Part shown: positions 1 through 8,707 of the stretch, in pieces | How the letters are laid out: every line of letters begins with the position of its first letter | Numbering within the stretch: the stretch's first letter is position 1 | DNA from: DATKCN01 sp035513175 | GTDB taxonomy: Bacteria; Chloroflexota; Chloroflexia; Thermomicrobiales; CFX8 | DNA: 64,000 nucleotides | NCBI GenBank assembly: GCA_035513175.1 | Contig: DATKCN010000250.1 | Span: 1-64,000 of the forward strand | Direction: 5' to 3' | Notes under the pieces: model-generated | What the model was told of the DNA's origin: nothing | Database searches by the model: none | Seen by the model: only the letters and a program-made list of their open reading frames with translations | Position numbers and translations under genes: made by a program

Positions 1-241
1 CCTCATGGAGCGCTATGTCGCCACTATGAGAGAAACGCAGGGCAGCTTCCCGACTTTCCCACATCCCGTGGATCGCAGTCCTCAGGCCCAGCCCATGATG
101 GCGGCTTCGGCTTTGGCTCGAACTCTATGCCATCTGTGCCCAGTATCACGCGGCCCCAGGCACGGTAATCACCAGACATGGCAGGGGATATCTGCTTGCA
201 GCCTTCGCGTCAGACTACGTGGATCAGTGTGGAGCATTGCC

Positions 242-766
242 GTGAGACCACCTCTGACACCATTGCGCGTCGCGCACTATCGGTTCGAGACGAGCCGAAG
301 CCTCGAGCAGTTATGCGAGCGTGTCACATCAGATCTCGAGGGACTGGAACTGTTGAGCACCGCATCTCAGACTGGCGGGGTACTTCGGCTGGCAGTGACG
401 TTCGCATCGGAAACGGAACGGCGACCGTGGCAACTTCAGGCGAAGCAGGGTTGGCCGCAGTTGATCGCAAGGTGTGAGGCGCGGGCCATTCCTGACGGCT
501 CTCAGGTTGACATCGTAGTGCAACTAGACCGCGCCGAATATCTCATGGGGATCGCCATCGCGCCAATTGTGGGCTTCGTGTTCTACGGCTTCATCAGCCA
601 GAGCATTTCAATCGGCCTTGTGCTTGCATGTACAGCGCTTATCTGGTTTCACGTCAACATCATGCTCGATCGACAGAATCCGGATGATCTGGCAAACATT
701 ATTGCGCGTCAACTCGATCTGACTCCTTTGATCGCCGCTGAAGCTCGAGTGCGTCGTGGCACGTGA
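242..766 (+). CDS. Small membrane protein, unknown function
   Basis: I do not recognise this family. The frame is open from position 5, but the coding-like part starts at the GTG at 242. The product has a soluble N-terminal half of about 100 residues followed by two adjacent hydrophobic segments (around YLMGIAIAPIVGFVFYG and SIGLVLACTALIWFHV), then a short charged tail. Its stop overlaps the start of the downstream Rhs-tip frame by 11 bp. Small membrane proteins placed next to Rhs core fragments are often immunity proteins of polymorphic toxins; that role is inference from position only. The true start is uncertain, and positions 1-241 hold nothing I can identify. Confidence 0.55.
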   Translation: MRPPLTPLRVAHYRFETSRSLEQLCERVTSDLEGLELLSTASQTGGVLRLAVTFASETERRPWQLQAKQGWPQLIARCEARAIPDGSQVDIVVQLDRAEYLMGIAIAPIVGFVFYGFISQSISIGLVLACTALIWFHVNIMLDRQNPDDLANIIARQLDLTPLIAAEARVRRGT

Positions 767-1157
767 GTCCTTCGGCAGCGCGCTCTCCTCCAGCGGGGTC
801 AGCAGCACGTTCGGGTTCACCGGGGAGCTGACCGATCCGACGACCGGCTTCGTGCACCTGCGGGCACGGGACTACAACCCGGCGACGGGACGGTTCGTGT
901 CGATGGACACGGTGCAGCCGAACGCTCCAGGCACGCAGGGCTACAACCGCTGCGCGTACGTGGCCAACAACCCGGCCCGCTGGACGGACCCGAGCGGGCA
1001 CAGCGTCGGCGACGTGGCCACGCTGCTCGGCCCGATCGGCATGCTGGTCGGGCAGATGCAGGCGCTGGTGACGCTGACGCTAATGCCGGCCACGCGAGGC
1101 AATGCCACTGAATACCACTCTAGAACGGCACGCCCTTGCGGCCGAGGCAGCCGGTGA
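756..1157 (+). pseudogene. Orphan Rhs-core C-terminal fragment
   Basis: Residues about 18-84 match the conserved end of the Rhs repeat-associated core: FGFTGELTDPTTGFVHLRAR, then DYNPATGRFVSMD, then NRCAYVANNPARWTDPSGH. In intact Rhs/YD proteins this segment closes the beta-cage and precedes the variable toxin tip. Everything upstream (thousands of bases in an intact gene) is missing, and only about 50 residues without a recognisable toxin fold follow DPSGH. The frame begins with a GTG and overlaps the previous gene. It is best read as a displaced module of an Rhs toxin array whose main gene would lie left of the window. The end overlaps the convergent DinB gene by 38 bp. Confidence 0.8.
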
Positions 1158-1641
1158 GGGCGGCGATTTCAGCGCCGTGGGCCATCGCGTGCCAGACGAT
1201 GATGGTCCCCCAGAAGCTTCCGACGGACATCTCGCCCATGCCGCCGAACTGCTTGACGGGGTCGAGCGACTCAGCGGAGTGCGTGGCGAGGCAGGCATCA
1301 CTGTCGGCGTAGACGAGCTGAGCGTACTCACGCAGCGCGTCGATGTTGAGGTTCGCGACGGCGGCGGTCCACTCCTCGTTGAGATAGCCTTCGCCGCCGC
1401 TGGCGAGGCCGGTCTTCTCGGCCCAGCCGTCGCGGTCGAAGCGGGGCGGCTCGTTGCGCAGGAACTCGCAGATCATCTGGTCCTCGGTGATGACGGTGTG
1501 AGAGTAGATGGCGGCGATCGACTGGATCGTCGCGCCGTCATGGCGATGGTGCAGATGCTCGGCAGGCATGCCGGTCATCGGGAATTCCAGCAGATCGTGC
1601 GCCTGCTTGAGCTGTTCCCTGAGTATCGCGATCGCGTCCAA
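1120..1641 (-). CDS. DinB/YfiT-family four-helix protein
   Basis: The 173-residue product fits the DinB/YfiT superfamily of four-helix-bundle, usually metal-binding proteins that include thiol-dependent S-transferases. The three histidines expected of the metal site are visible: IYSHT near residue 47 and WHAMAHGAE near residues 149-153. The start is a TTG at 1641 preceded by GAAAGGAG at good spacing. A sigma70-like promoter and a palindrome with core GAAC-N4-GTTC lie just upstream. The founding family member, Bacillus subtilis dinB, is SOS-induced through a LexA box of that core, so damage-inducible expression is plausible here. The substrate is unknown. Confidence 0.85.
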   Translation of the reverse strand: MDAIAILREQLKQAHDLLEFPMTGMPAEHLHHRHDGATIQSIAAIYSHTVITEDQMICEFLRNEPPRFDRDGWAEKTGLASGGEGYLNEEWTAAVANLNIDALREYAQLVYADSDACLATHSAESLDPVKQFGGMGEMSVGSFWGTIIVWHAMAHGAEIAALTGCLGRKGVPF

Positions 1642-1664
1642 CCCTCGCTCCTTTCGAGCAACAT

Positions 1665-1718
1665 CGTATAGAACAGGCGTTCTATACGTACAGTAAGGGA
1701 CGCTCTTGGGGTTGTCAA
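1665..1718 (-). promoter_or_regulatory. Promoter and palindromic operator of the DinB gene
   Basis: On the minus strand a -35 TTGACA (1713-1718), a 17-bp spacer and a -10 TACTGT (1690-1695) are followed one base later by a perfect inverted repeat at 1665-1688: arms CGTATAGAAC and GTTCTATACG with a 4-bp spacer. The core GAAC-N4-GTTC equals the Gram-positive LexA (Cheo) box. The operator would cover the transcription start, as expected for a repressor. A TetR-type operator is the main alternative because the arms are longer than a minimal LexA box. Confidence 0.7.
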
Positions 1719-1739
1719 TAGGTTGTGGCCGAACGTGGG

Positions 1740-4202
1740 TCAGGCGGGAATGACGCCGCCTTGAGGTGGCAGGATATCGGGCGGGAACGGGGTGGCGAAG
1801 CGGCGGGCGTCCTCGGCGAAGGCGCGCAGGCGCTGCTGGACAAGGTCGTGGACCGAACCCTCGGGGAAGGACCCGTCGGGAGCGCGCTCCCCAGCAGGCA
1901 CGCCGGTCAATAGCTCGATGCCCTCGTCGATGGTGTTGACGGCCCAGACGTGGAAGAGACCAGCGCGCGCGGCCTCGACGACCTCGTCCGACAGCATGAG
2001 GTTGCGGACATTGGTGGCCGGTATGAGGACGCCCTGCTGGCCGGTGAGGCCCCGGGTTTGACAGACGGCGAAGAAGCCCTCGATCTTGCGCGTGACGCCG
2101 CCGACGGCCTGCACTTCTCCGTACTGGTTGACGGAGCCGGTCACGGCGATGCCCTGCCGAATCGGTACGCCGGAGAGGGCCGACAGCAGCGCGTACAGCT
2201 CGGTCGAGGATGCGGAGTCGCCGTCGACCCCCTCGTAGGACTGCTCGAATGTGATCGACGCGCTCATGGCGAGCGGGATGTCGCGCGCGTACTGGCCGCC
2301 GAGATAGCCGGTGAGCGTCAGAAAGCCCTTGGAGTGGATCGGGCCGGACATCGCAATTTCTCGATCGATGCTCAGGATCTGGCCCCTGCCAAGCGACACG
2401 CGGGCAGAGACGCGCGACGGCTTGCCGAAGGCGTGGTCACCGATGTCGAGAACCGAAAGGCCATTGACCTGCCCGGCGCGCTCGCCGTCCGTGTCGATGT
2501 CGATCGTGCCGTCAGCGATCAGGTCGTCCAGCCGTTCGGCAACCAGGTTCGAGCGGTATTCCTTCATGTCAATGGCCTGCTCGATGTCGGAGGCCTCGAT
2601 GAGGTCGTGACCGGCGCGGACAGCCCAGTGGTTCGCCTCGGTGAGCAGATCGGAGATGGCGCGCATGCGTGTCGACAGGCGCTGCTGATGCTCTCGCAGC
2701 CGAGCGCCGTGCTCGATGACTTTCGCGATGGCGGCGCGCGTGAGGTGCTTCAGATCGTTGTCGCGCACCCAGCGGCTGATGAAGGCGACGTACTGGTCGA
2801 CGTGCTCAGCGGTCCAGAGCATGTCGGGGGCGAACTCCGCCTTGACCTTGAACAGCTCCTCGAAGTCCTCATCGGCGGCGAAGAGCAGCCGGTAATCGAG
2901 CGCGGAGCCGAGCAGGATAACCTTGATATCGAGGGGGATAGGCTCCGGACGCAGGGAGGCGGCCGGCAACGGGCTCTGCTGCGCGGCCAGAGTCTCGACG
3001 CGGATGTCCTGACACAGGAGCGCCCGCTTCAGCGCCTCCCAGGCGAAGGGTTGACGCAGGACATCCCCGACATGCAGAACGAGGAATCCGCCGTTCGCCA
3101 GGTGCAACGCGCCCGGCTTGATCTGGCGGAAGTCGGTCATCATGGCGCCAGGGACGGCGCGATAGTCCATGCGTCCAATCAGGTTGTAGTAGGTCGGGTT
3201 GCGCTCGATGATGACCGGGGCGCCGCTGGTCGCGCCATTGTCGACCAGGACGTTGACATCGTAACGGGTCAGGTACTCCGCCTGCGGCGACTGCGCCCAC
3301 GGCAGGGCCGGCGCGCCCGCTTCTGCCTGACCGACCCCGGGACGGACCCGCAGCTCCTGATAGTGGGCGATGAAATCCTGCTGGAGATTGTCGATGTGCG
3401 CGAGCACGTCCGGGAACGCCGCGTATCGCTCACGAACGTGATCGAGCAGCGGCTGGACAACGAACAGGGTCACCTCGCGATCGAGAGCGAGCACGCGGTC
3501 GGCCGCTTCACGGTCGAGCGCGTGAACCTGGATCATCGTGCTCGCCAACTGCTCCTGCACCTCGCGAGCGCGGCGGTCGATGTCAGCGCGCTGCTCCTCG
3601 GGAAGCGCGGCAAACTCAGCTGGGGCGAGGGGCCGGTTCTCGATGAGCGGCACGTTGGTGATCCCGGCCGGGGTGATGTCGAGCGCGAATTGCTGGGTCA
3701 GCGCGAAGGCGGAAAGCCTGGCGAACAACTCGTTACGGCGGGCTCCGATGCCGTTCAAGACCTCGCGGCGCCGCCGGTCGTACTCCTCGCTCTCGAACGC
3801 GCGCGCGACCTCGTCCCTGACCATGACGACGAGCTCCTGCATGGCGACGGCGAACAGCGCGCCCTGACCGGCTGGAAGCTGGATGGCGTTCGGGTGATCG
3901 GCGTCGGTGAAGTTGTAGACGTAGACCCAGTCGGAGGGAGTCGGACGCTGTCCGGCCACGCCGCGCAGGTATTCGACGACGATCGTCTCGCGGCCTGAGC
4001 CGGGGGCGCCCGCGACGAACAGATTGAACCCGACACTCTGTATGGCGAGGGCGAACTCGATGGCGCTGATGGCGCGAGGCTGGCCGATCGTCTCGGTCAG
4101 GGGCGGAGTCTCAGTGGTCGTCGAGTAGGGCAGCGTGGCTGGGTCGAGGCGGCGCCGGAGCTGTTCCGGGTCCAGCGCGGCGGGCGCGGCTCTCGTCTCC
4201 AT
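1740..4202 (-). CDS. LonC/LonB-like protease with degenerate ATP site
   Basis: This 820-residue protein belongs to the COG1067 Lon-like family: an AAA-type region in the first 560 residues and a C-terminal Lon protease domain. The Ser-Lys dyad is present (serine in YEGVDGDSASS, lysine in GGVTRKIEGFF). The ATPase centre looks inactive. Walker A reads GAPGSGRET, with arginine where the lysine should be and glutamate at the next position, and the Walker B-like strand reads GGFLVLHVGDVL without the acidic pair. ATP-independent LonC proteases are known in Meiothermus, and this looks like one. Start is ATG at 4202. It probably degrades unfolded or exposed polypeptides in the cytoplasm. Confidence 0.9.
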   Translation of the reverse strand: METRAAPAALDPEQLRRRLDPATLPYSTTTETPPLTETIGQPRAISAIEFALAIQSVGFNLFVAGAPGSGRETIVVEYLRGVAGQRPTPSDWVYVYNFTDADHPNAIQLPAGQGALFAVAMQELVVMVRDEVARAFESEEYDRRRREVLNGIGARRNELFARLSAFALTQQFALDITPAGITNVPLIENRPLAPAEFAALPEEQRADIDRRAREVQEQLASTMIQVHALDREAADRVLALDREVTLFVVQPLLDHVRERYAAFPDVLAHIDNLQQDFIAHYQELRVRPGVGQAEAGAPALPWAQSPQAEYLTRYDVNVLVDNGATSGAPVIIERNPTYYNLIGRMDYRAVPGAMMTDFRQIKPGALHLANGGFLVLHVGDVLRQPFAWEALKRALLCQDIRVETLAAQQSPLPAASLRPEPIPLDIKVILLGSALDYRLLFAADEDFEELFKVKAEFAPDMLWTAEHVDQYVAFISRWVRDNDLKHLTRAAIAKVIEHGARLREHQQRLSTRMRAISDLLTEANHWAVRAGHDLIEASDIEQAIDMKEYRSNLVAERLDDLIADGTIDIDTDGERAGQVNGLSVLDIGDHAFGKPSRVSARVSLGRGQILSIDREIAMSGPIHSKGFLTLTGYLGGQYARDIPLAMSASITFEQSYEGVDGDSASSTELYALLSALSGVPIRQGIAVTGSVNQYGEVQAVGGVTRKIEGFFAVCQTRGLTGQQGVLIPATNVRNLMLSDEVVEAARAGLFHVWAVNTIDEGIELLTGVPAGERAPDGSFPEGSVHDLVQQRLRAFAEDARRFATPFPPDILPPQGGVIPA

Positions 4203-4394
4203 GCGCGGACCTGCCCTCCCCTCGTGTCCGGCGGGCGCGCGCCAGCCGGAGATGAGACAAGTCTACCCGGAGCGACGAAACGGGGTATGAGTGGGCGGGC
4301 GTTGCTGGCCGAATATGCTTGACGGTGGGCGGACGCGCCGCGTGAGTGGCGAGCGCCGCGGGTGACGGACCGCAGGGCGGCATGCCGTAACACG

Positions 4395-5591
4395 TTACGA
4401 CCCATCGGACTCCGGGAGCCAGCCCCAGGGGTGCGGGCCCCAGTCCGGGACGATGAGCTCTCCGGCGCGGACGGTGAGGACGGGGACGAGTGCGGTATCG
4501 CCCGGCAGGGTGGCGTCGTTCAGGTCGCGAAAGATCCACGAGCCGTGCTCTTCCCGCAGCAGCGTGACATCGGCCTCGCGGCCGGGCGCCAGCGCGCCGA
4601 TGCTGTCGCCGAGCCCGAGCACGTTGGCGGGCGCAACCGTCGTCATGCGAATCACGTCGGTCAGGCTGAATCCGAGGGCCATGAAGCGCGACATAACCTC
4701 TGGAAGGCTGTAAACGAGCCAGCCCCGCCCCGGCGTGGTGATGTCGGTGGCGATGACGTCCGGCAGCAGTCCGAGGTCGAGTAGTTGGCGGGCGGCGGCG
4801 AACGAGAAGTTGCCGCGCCCGGGCGAGGATTCCATGACGACGCCCCGGTCGCGGGCTTCCAGCACCTCGGGGAGGATTCGGCCTCGTTCGTCGAGCAGGC
4901 TGCCGTGGCGGTCGGTGAAGATGTGGGACAGGACATCGCCAGCGTCGAGGCGGGTGACGACCTCGCGGGTGATGGCAGGGTCGCCCGGCCCAGCGTCGAA
5001 GTCGCCGATGTGGATCATCTGCCTGCCGCCGGATTCGCGCGCGGCCTGGCGGGTCAGATCGACCATGCTGCCGCCCATGGTGGCTACGGCGGGGCCGACG
5101 GCTCGCAGCTTGATGCCGAGGATGACGCCGGGGTGGTCTCGGGCGGTCTGAATCGTGGCAGCCAGATCGATGTCTTCGGCGCTGCGAATCTCCGGAATGG
5201 ACGACTGGCCGGTGCGGCCGATGTGCAGGAAGGCGAGGGTCCTGGTCTGCGCGGTGGCGATGACGTTGTGCATGAAGGGACCCCAGGTGTACGGTCCGGC
5301 CGTCCCAGCGTCGACGATCGTGGTTACGCCGGAGCGCACGCCCGCGAGGTCCGGATCGATGCTCACGCCCATGTGGGTGTAGACGTGCGCGTGCATGTCG
5401 ATCAGGCCTGGCACGACCAGCAGGCCGCGCGCGTCGATCGTACGGCCTGCGTCAGGAACAGCGAGATTGGCGCCGACCTGAATGATCCTGCCCTCGGAGA
5501 CTGCGACATCCGCGACCCCGTCGAAGCCTGACGCGGGGTCGATGACCCGTCCACCGGAGATGACAAGGTCGGCGGTTGCGGGTTGGCTCAT
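4395..5591 (-). CDS. Amidohydrolase/deacetylase-family metallohydrolase
   Basis: A 398-residue TIM-barrel amidohydrolase of the COG3964 type (amidohydrolase/deacetylase family; one characterised relative hydrolyses acetyl-(R)-mandelate). The binuclear metal signature is visible: HxH in IDMHAHVYTHMG, a probable carboxylated lysine in LGIKLRAVG, histidines in MIHIGD and SHIFTDRHG, and aspartate in IATDITTPG. I chose the ATG at 5591 because GGGAG lies upstream and homology starts there; the longer open frame is not coding. An MFS transporter gene ends 74 bp upstream on the same strand, so uptake and hydrolysis of the same compound may be linked. The substrate is not known. Confidence 0.87.
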   Translation of the reverse strand: MSQPATADLVISGGRVIDPASGFDGVADVAVSEGRIIQVGANLAVPDAGRTIDARGLLVVPGLIDMHAHVYTHMGVSIDPDLAGVRSGVTTIVDAGTAGPYTWGPFMHNVIATAQTRTLAFLHIGRTGQSSIPEIRSAEDIDLAATIQTARDHPGVILGIKLRAVGPAVATMGGSMVDLTRQAARESGGRQMIHIGDFDAGPGDPAITREVVTRLDAGDVLSHIFTDRHGSLLDERGRILPEVLEARDRGVVMESSPGRGNFSFAAARQLLDLGLLPDVIATDITTPGRGWLVYSLPEVMSRFMALGFSLTDVIRMTTVAPANVLGLGDSIGALAPGREADVTLLREEHGSWIFRDLNDATLPGDTALVPVLTVRAGELIVPDWGPHPWGWLPESDGS

Positions 5592-5665
5592 ATGCGCGTC
5601 TCCCTGTGCTTCGTCCTGGGGCCGGTTTCGGCAGTATCGCACGGTCATCGCTGGCCGGGGATGCC

Positions 5666-6934
5666 TCAGGCAGGCTGCTCGACCCGTTCGGCGCGGTTGA
5701 CGAGCATGAGGGCCAGCGCGACGAACATCAGCCCGATCATGAAGAACAGGGCCGGGGTGTAGTCGTCGGATTGCGAGCGGATGAAAGCCATGATGACCGG
5801 GCCAAGCGCCGAGCCGACGATGGAGATCATCATGGCGGAGCCCTGCACGCGGCCCAGGCCGTGGCGGCCGTAGTAGTGGGCCCACGTGACGCGGCTGACC
5901 ATCATCGACATGCCGCTGCCGGCGCCGATGATTGTGCCGTAGACGAAGGCCATTGGCGTCGTGTTGATGAACTGGAGCATGACCGGTGGGACTAGCAGGA
6001 TGAGGAGGGCAACGATGTAGAGTGGACGCGGCCCGAAGCGGTCGATAAGGAAGCCCGCCGCGAAGCCGAAACTGGCGGAGGCTAACGCCATCGGCGTGAA
6101 CGCCGCGGCGGCGATGGTCGCGTTGATGCCCCGCTCAGCGAAGATCGATGTCTGGTGGAAGATCAGCGCGGTGTCGACCAGTCCCGGCATCGACATGGGG
6201 ATTGCCAGCATCCAGAACATGCGGGAAGTCAGCACCTTGCGGCGGTCAGGCTCGCCAGCGGGCCGGACCCGCTCACCGACCGGGGGCTCGTCCGAGCCGT
6301 CGGGATGCAGGCCGACATCCTCCGGGCGGTTGCGGACGAGGAAGATCGCGACCGGCACGATGACGAGCCAGATCACGAGTCCGAAGATGAGGTAGGACTC
6401 GCGCCAGCCGAGGTTCTCGATCAGCAGGCGTCCGACGGGCGGGAGGGTGGCAGTGGAGAGCGCGCCAGCCAGCCCGGCGACGGCCATGGCCCGGCCGCGA
6501 CGCCGGACGAACCACTGGGCGATCAGCAGGGTGCCGTTGATCGGCAGGGCGCCCTGGCCGAGGCCACGCAGCGAGGCTAGAGCCAGCGAGAACAGCAGCC
6601 AACCACCGGCGAAGGCCATGCCGAAGCAGGCGAAACCGAAACCAATGCCGATGATGGTGAGGGTGAAGCGCGGCCCGCGCCGGTCGGCCAGACGGCTGAT
6701 GAAGAAGACCATGCCGGCGCTGACGAATGTGCCGGCGGCGTAGAGAGACGAGATGCCGGTGCGGGACAAGCCGGTGTCGGCCATGATGGGGTCGATGAAA
6801 ACGGAGAACATGTAGGACTGGCCGGGACCGGACATGTACTGGGTCATCATCGCGATCGCGACGATCACCCAGCCGTAGAAGTAGCCGCGCGAGTGCAGCA
6901 ACGCGGGCAGCCCGCGACCGTGGTCCCCCGTCAC
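5666..6934 (-). CDS. MFS transporter, monocarboxylate/oxalate-formate type
   Basis: A 422-residue protein with about 12 hydrophobic segments in two six-helix halves and a central hydrophilic loop around residues 205-235. The MFS signature between helices 2 and 3 is seen as SRLADRRGPRFT, with its second-half copy near GFLIDRFGPRP. Its pattern resembles the OFA/MCT branch, which moves small organic acids. The start is a GTG at 6934; a later start is possible. It precedes the amidohydrolase on the same strand and may be co-transcribed with it. The transported compound cannot be told from the sequence. Confidence 0.87.
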   Translation of the reverse strand: MTGDHGRGLPALLHSRGYFYGWVIVAIAMMTQYMSGPGQSYMFSVFIDPIMADTGLSRTGISSLYAAGTFVSAGMVFFISRLADRRGPRFTLTIIGIGFGFACFGMAFAGGWLLFSLALASLRGLGQGALPINGTLLIAQWFVRRRGRAMAVAGLAGALSTATLPPVGRLLIENLGWRESYLIFGLVIWLVIVPVAIFLVRNRPEDVGLHPDGSDEPPVGERVRPAGEPDRRKVLTSRMFWMLAIPMSMPGLVDTALIFHQTSIFAERGINATIAAAAFTPMALASASFGFAAGFLIDRFGPRPLYIVALLILLVPPVMLQFINTTPMAFVYGTIIGAGSGMSMMVSRVTWAHYYGRHGLGRVQGSAMMISIVGSALGPVIMAFIRSQSDDYTPALFFMIGLMFVALALMLVNRAERVEQPA

Positions 6935-7351
6935 TCGAACGCCTTCCCGGCCTCAGTCTCGTCTCAGTTTGGGCGAGGCCAGTGTACCACGGAGAACGGA
7001 CCCCTCCCCCACGGGGAGAGGGGGCTTTCGGTTGTCGATCGCACGGCGCTTCACTTCGCGCAGTTGGGGTTACTTTTTTGTCACCATCTCCTGACACGTT
7101 CCTGCGACGTCCGGCGCGGGGATCGCAACGTGCGCGGGCGCATTGCCATTCGCCCCGATGGCGGGCACGCTGATGGATCGACAACAGAGGATCTGGCCTG
7201 GTGTCAGGATGCCAGGGTGGCGCCTATCCAGCCGGGCGCATTGCCATGCGCCCCTACCCATCTTCAACACCGTGCCACCAGCCAGTTGACCCCGTATTGG
7301 TCCGCCGATTGGCGGTCTAATGCCTGTAACCCAACGGCGGCGGTCAGGCAC
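6935..7351. repeat. Intergenic region with palindromic GGGCGCAT elements
   Basis: No gene is visible in these 417 bases. They hold two copies of a short palindromic element, GGGCGCATTGCCATTCGCCC starting at 7136 and a cleaner copy with arms GGGCGCAT and ATGCGCCC around TGCC at 7234-7253. A C-rich/G-rich inverted stretch (CCCCTCCCCC, ACGG, then GGAGAGGGGG) lies around 7001-7024. Such elements look like dispersed REP-type intergenic repeats and could form hairpins in RNA. Confidence 0.55.
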
Positions 7352-8320
7352 TCAGACCGCCACCCGCATCACCTTCTCGAACACGAGCGTGCTCTGGATG
7401 GGGTGCATCCCAGCGTTCATGTACAGGCGGTCGGCGCCGGTGAGGCTGGTGGAGTCGACGCTCAGGCTGACCCGGGACTTGCCGCGACGGTAGAACTCGC
7501 CGAAGGTGTGGCACAGGAGGGCGCGGGCGATGCCACGGCGGCGCCAGGGGCGACGGACGGCGACGTAGCGGACGTGGCCCACCCGCGGTTCGCCAGGGCG
7601 CTCCCAGCGGCAGATAATGTAGCCGATGATCCGGCCGGTCGCGTCATCAATCGCAAGGAACCAGAGGGTGCTGTCGAAGTTGGCCTCGCGTTCGACGAAG
7701 TAGTAGCGGAATTCCTCGTCGGTGAGGCTGGAGTGGCCCCACTCGTCGCTCTGGGCGTCTTCCCAGGCTTCGTGAACGGCGTCCACCTCGGCGGGGTCGA
7801 ACGTGCGGACGCTTACGCCCTCAGGCCAGACCGGGGCGGGGGGAGGCTCGTGCATGTCGATCTGCATGCGATGCCAGACGCGGCTGCGGCTGAAACCGGC
7901 CTGGAGTATGCGCTGTTGAAGGGGCAGGTTGGTGGCCCAGGCGCGCGCTTCGAGCGTGACTCGCTCGCCAGAGGGCGCCCGCGGAAGCGTGAGGGCCGCC
8001 CGTTGCTCAGCCCAGTTCAGCAGAAACTCCTCGATGCCACGATTGTCGAAGCCGGGCAGGACGCCGAACTCACACTCGCTGACGGTGAAGGGCTCGTACT
8101 CGGTGAGGTCGGCGTAGGCGACGATCTGGCCGTCGGGATCGAGCACGACGACGTTGTTGGTTTCGAGGTTGCTGTCCGCGCCCTCCCAGAACATGCTCAG
8201 TCGCTCGACGGTGGTGTCGCCCGTGCCGATGTCGTGCATCGAGCGTGCGTTTTCGACGATGACGACGGCCTCGACATCTTCCATCGTTGGAGCGCGAGAC
8301 ACGAAACCGGCTGGAAGCAT
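7352..8320 (-). CDS. Tandem GNAT-domain acetyltransferase
   Basis: A 322-residue protein made of two GNAT folds. The second carries the acetyl-CoA-binding signature VRRPWRRRGIARALL near residues 253-267; the first (SECEFGVLPGFDNRGIEEFLL) is degenerate and probably structural. Two-domain GNAT architecture is shared with mycothiol synthase MshD and with many unassigned enzymes, so the acceptor is unknown. The open frame reaches a GTG at 8332, but that GTG is part of the Shine-Dalgarno GGAGGA, so ATG at 8320 is the likely start. A GMC oxidoreductase remnant lies divergently just upstream. Confidence 0.85.
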   Translation of the reverse strand: MLPAGFVSRAPTMEDVEAVVIVENARSMHDIGTGDTTVERLSMFWEGADSNLETNNVVVLDPDGQIVAYADLTEYEPFTVSECEFGVLPGFDNRGIEEFLLNWAEQRAALTLPRAPSGERVTLEARAWATNLPLQQRILQAGFSRSRVWHRMQIDMHEPPPAPVWPEGVSVRTFDPAEVDAVHEAWEDAQSDEWGHSSLTDEEFRYYFVEREANFDSTLWFLAIDDATGRIIGYIICRWERPGEPRVGHVRYVAVRRPWRRRGIARALLCHTFGEFYRRGKSRVSLSVDSTSLTGADRLYMNAGMHPIQSTLVFEKVMRVAV

Positions 8321-8333
8321 TCGTTCCTCCACT

Positions 8334-8615
8334 CAGCACGGCGCGGCGCCGGACGCGCCACTCTTTGGCAGCCGGGAGGCGCTGCGCGCCATCGTGCGCG
8401 AAGAAATCGGTACGACCTTTTACCCGTCGTCCACCTGCCGCATGGGACCGGCCAGCGATCCGTGCGCGATGGTCGACGCTCACTGCCGCGTGCATGGCGC
8501 CGGGAGCCTGCGGGTCGTCGACGCATCGATCTTCCCGCATGGTCCCCGCTGCAACCTGCACTGGCCGATAATCGCCGTCGCCGAACGGGCCGCCGCGCTG
8601 GTGCGAGCTGGCTGA
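8334..8615 (+). pseudogene. GMC oxidoreductase C-terminal fragment
   Basis: About 90 residues match the C-terminal end of FAD-dependent GMC alcohol/choline oxidoreductases: TTFYPSSTCRMG, then RVHGAGSLRVVDASIFP, then IIAVAERAAALV. The whole FAD-binding N-terminal region is absent and no start codon or Shine-Dalgarno sequence belongs to the fragment. Even the final catalytic segment is altered: CNLHWPII stands where N-x-x-x-P-T is usual. It is a relic of a larger gene, perhaps deleted when the GNAT gene arrived next to it. Confidence 0.8.
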
Positions 8616-8707
8616 CATGGCGAGCTACACGGCGCATCGCGACATGCGTGGCCCGGCCGGCGGAACCCGTGGCGAGAGGCGCCGTTCTCCGCGGCACGCG
8701 TTGCACG

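Noticed and set aside
1950..3998. Long plus-strand open frame of 682 codons
   Set aside because: It is antisense to the LonC-like gene, has low-complexity residue composition and no family features; long antisense frames are common in GC-rich DNA.
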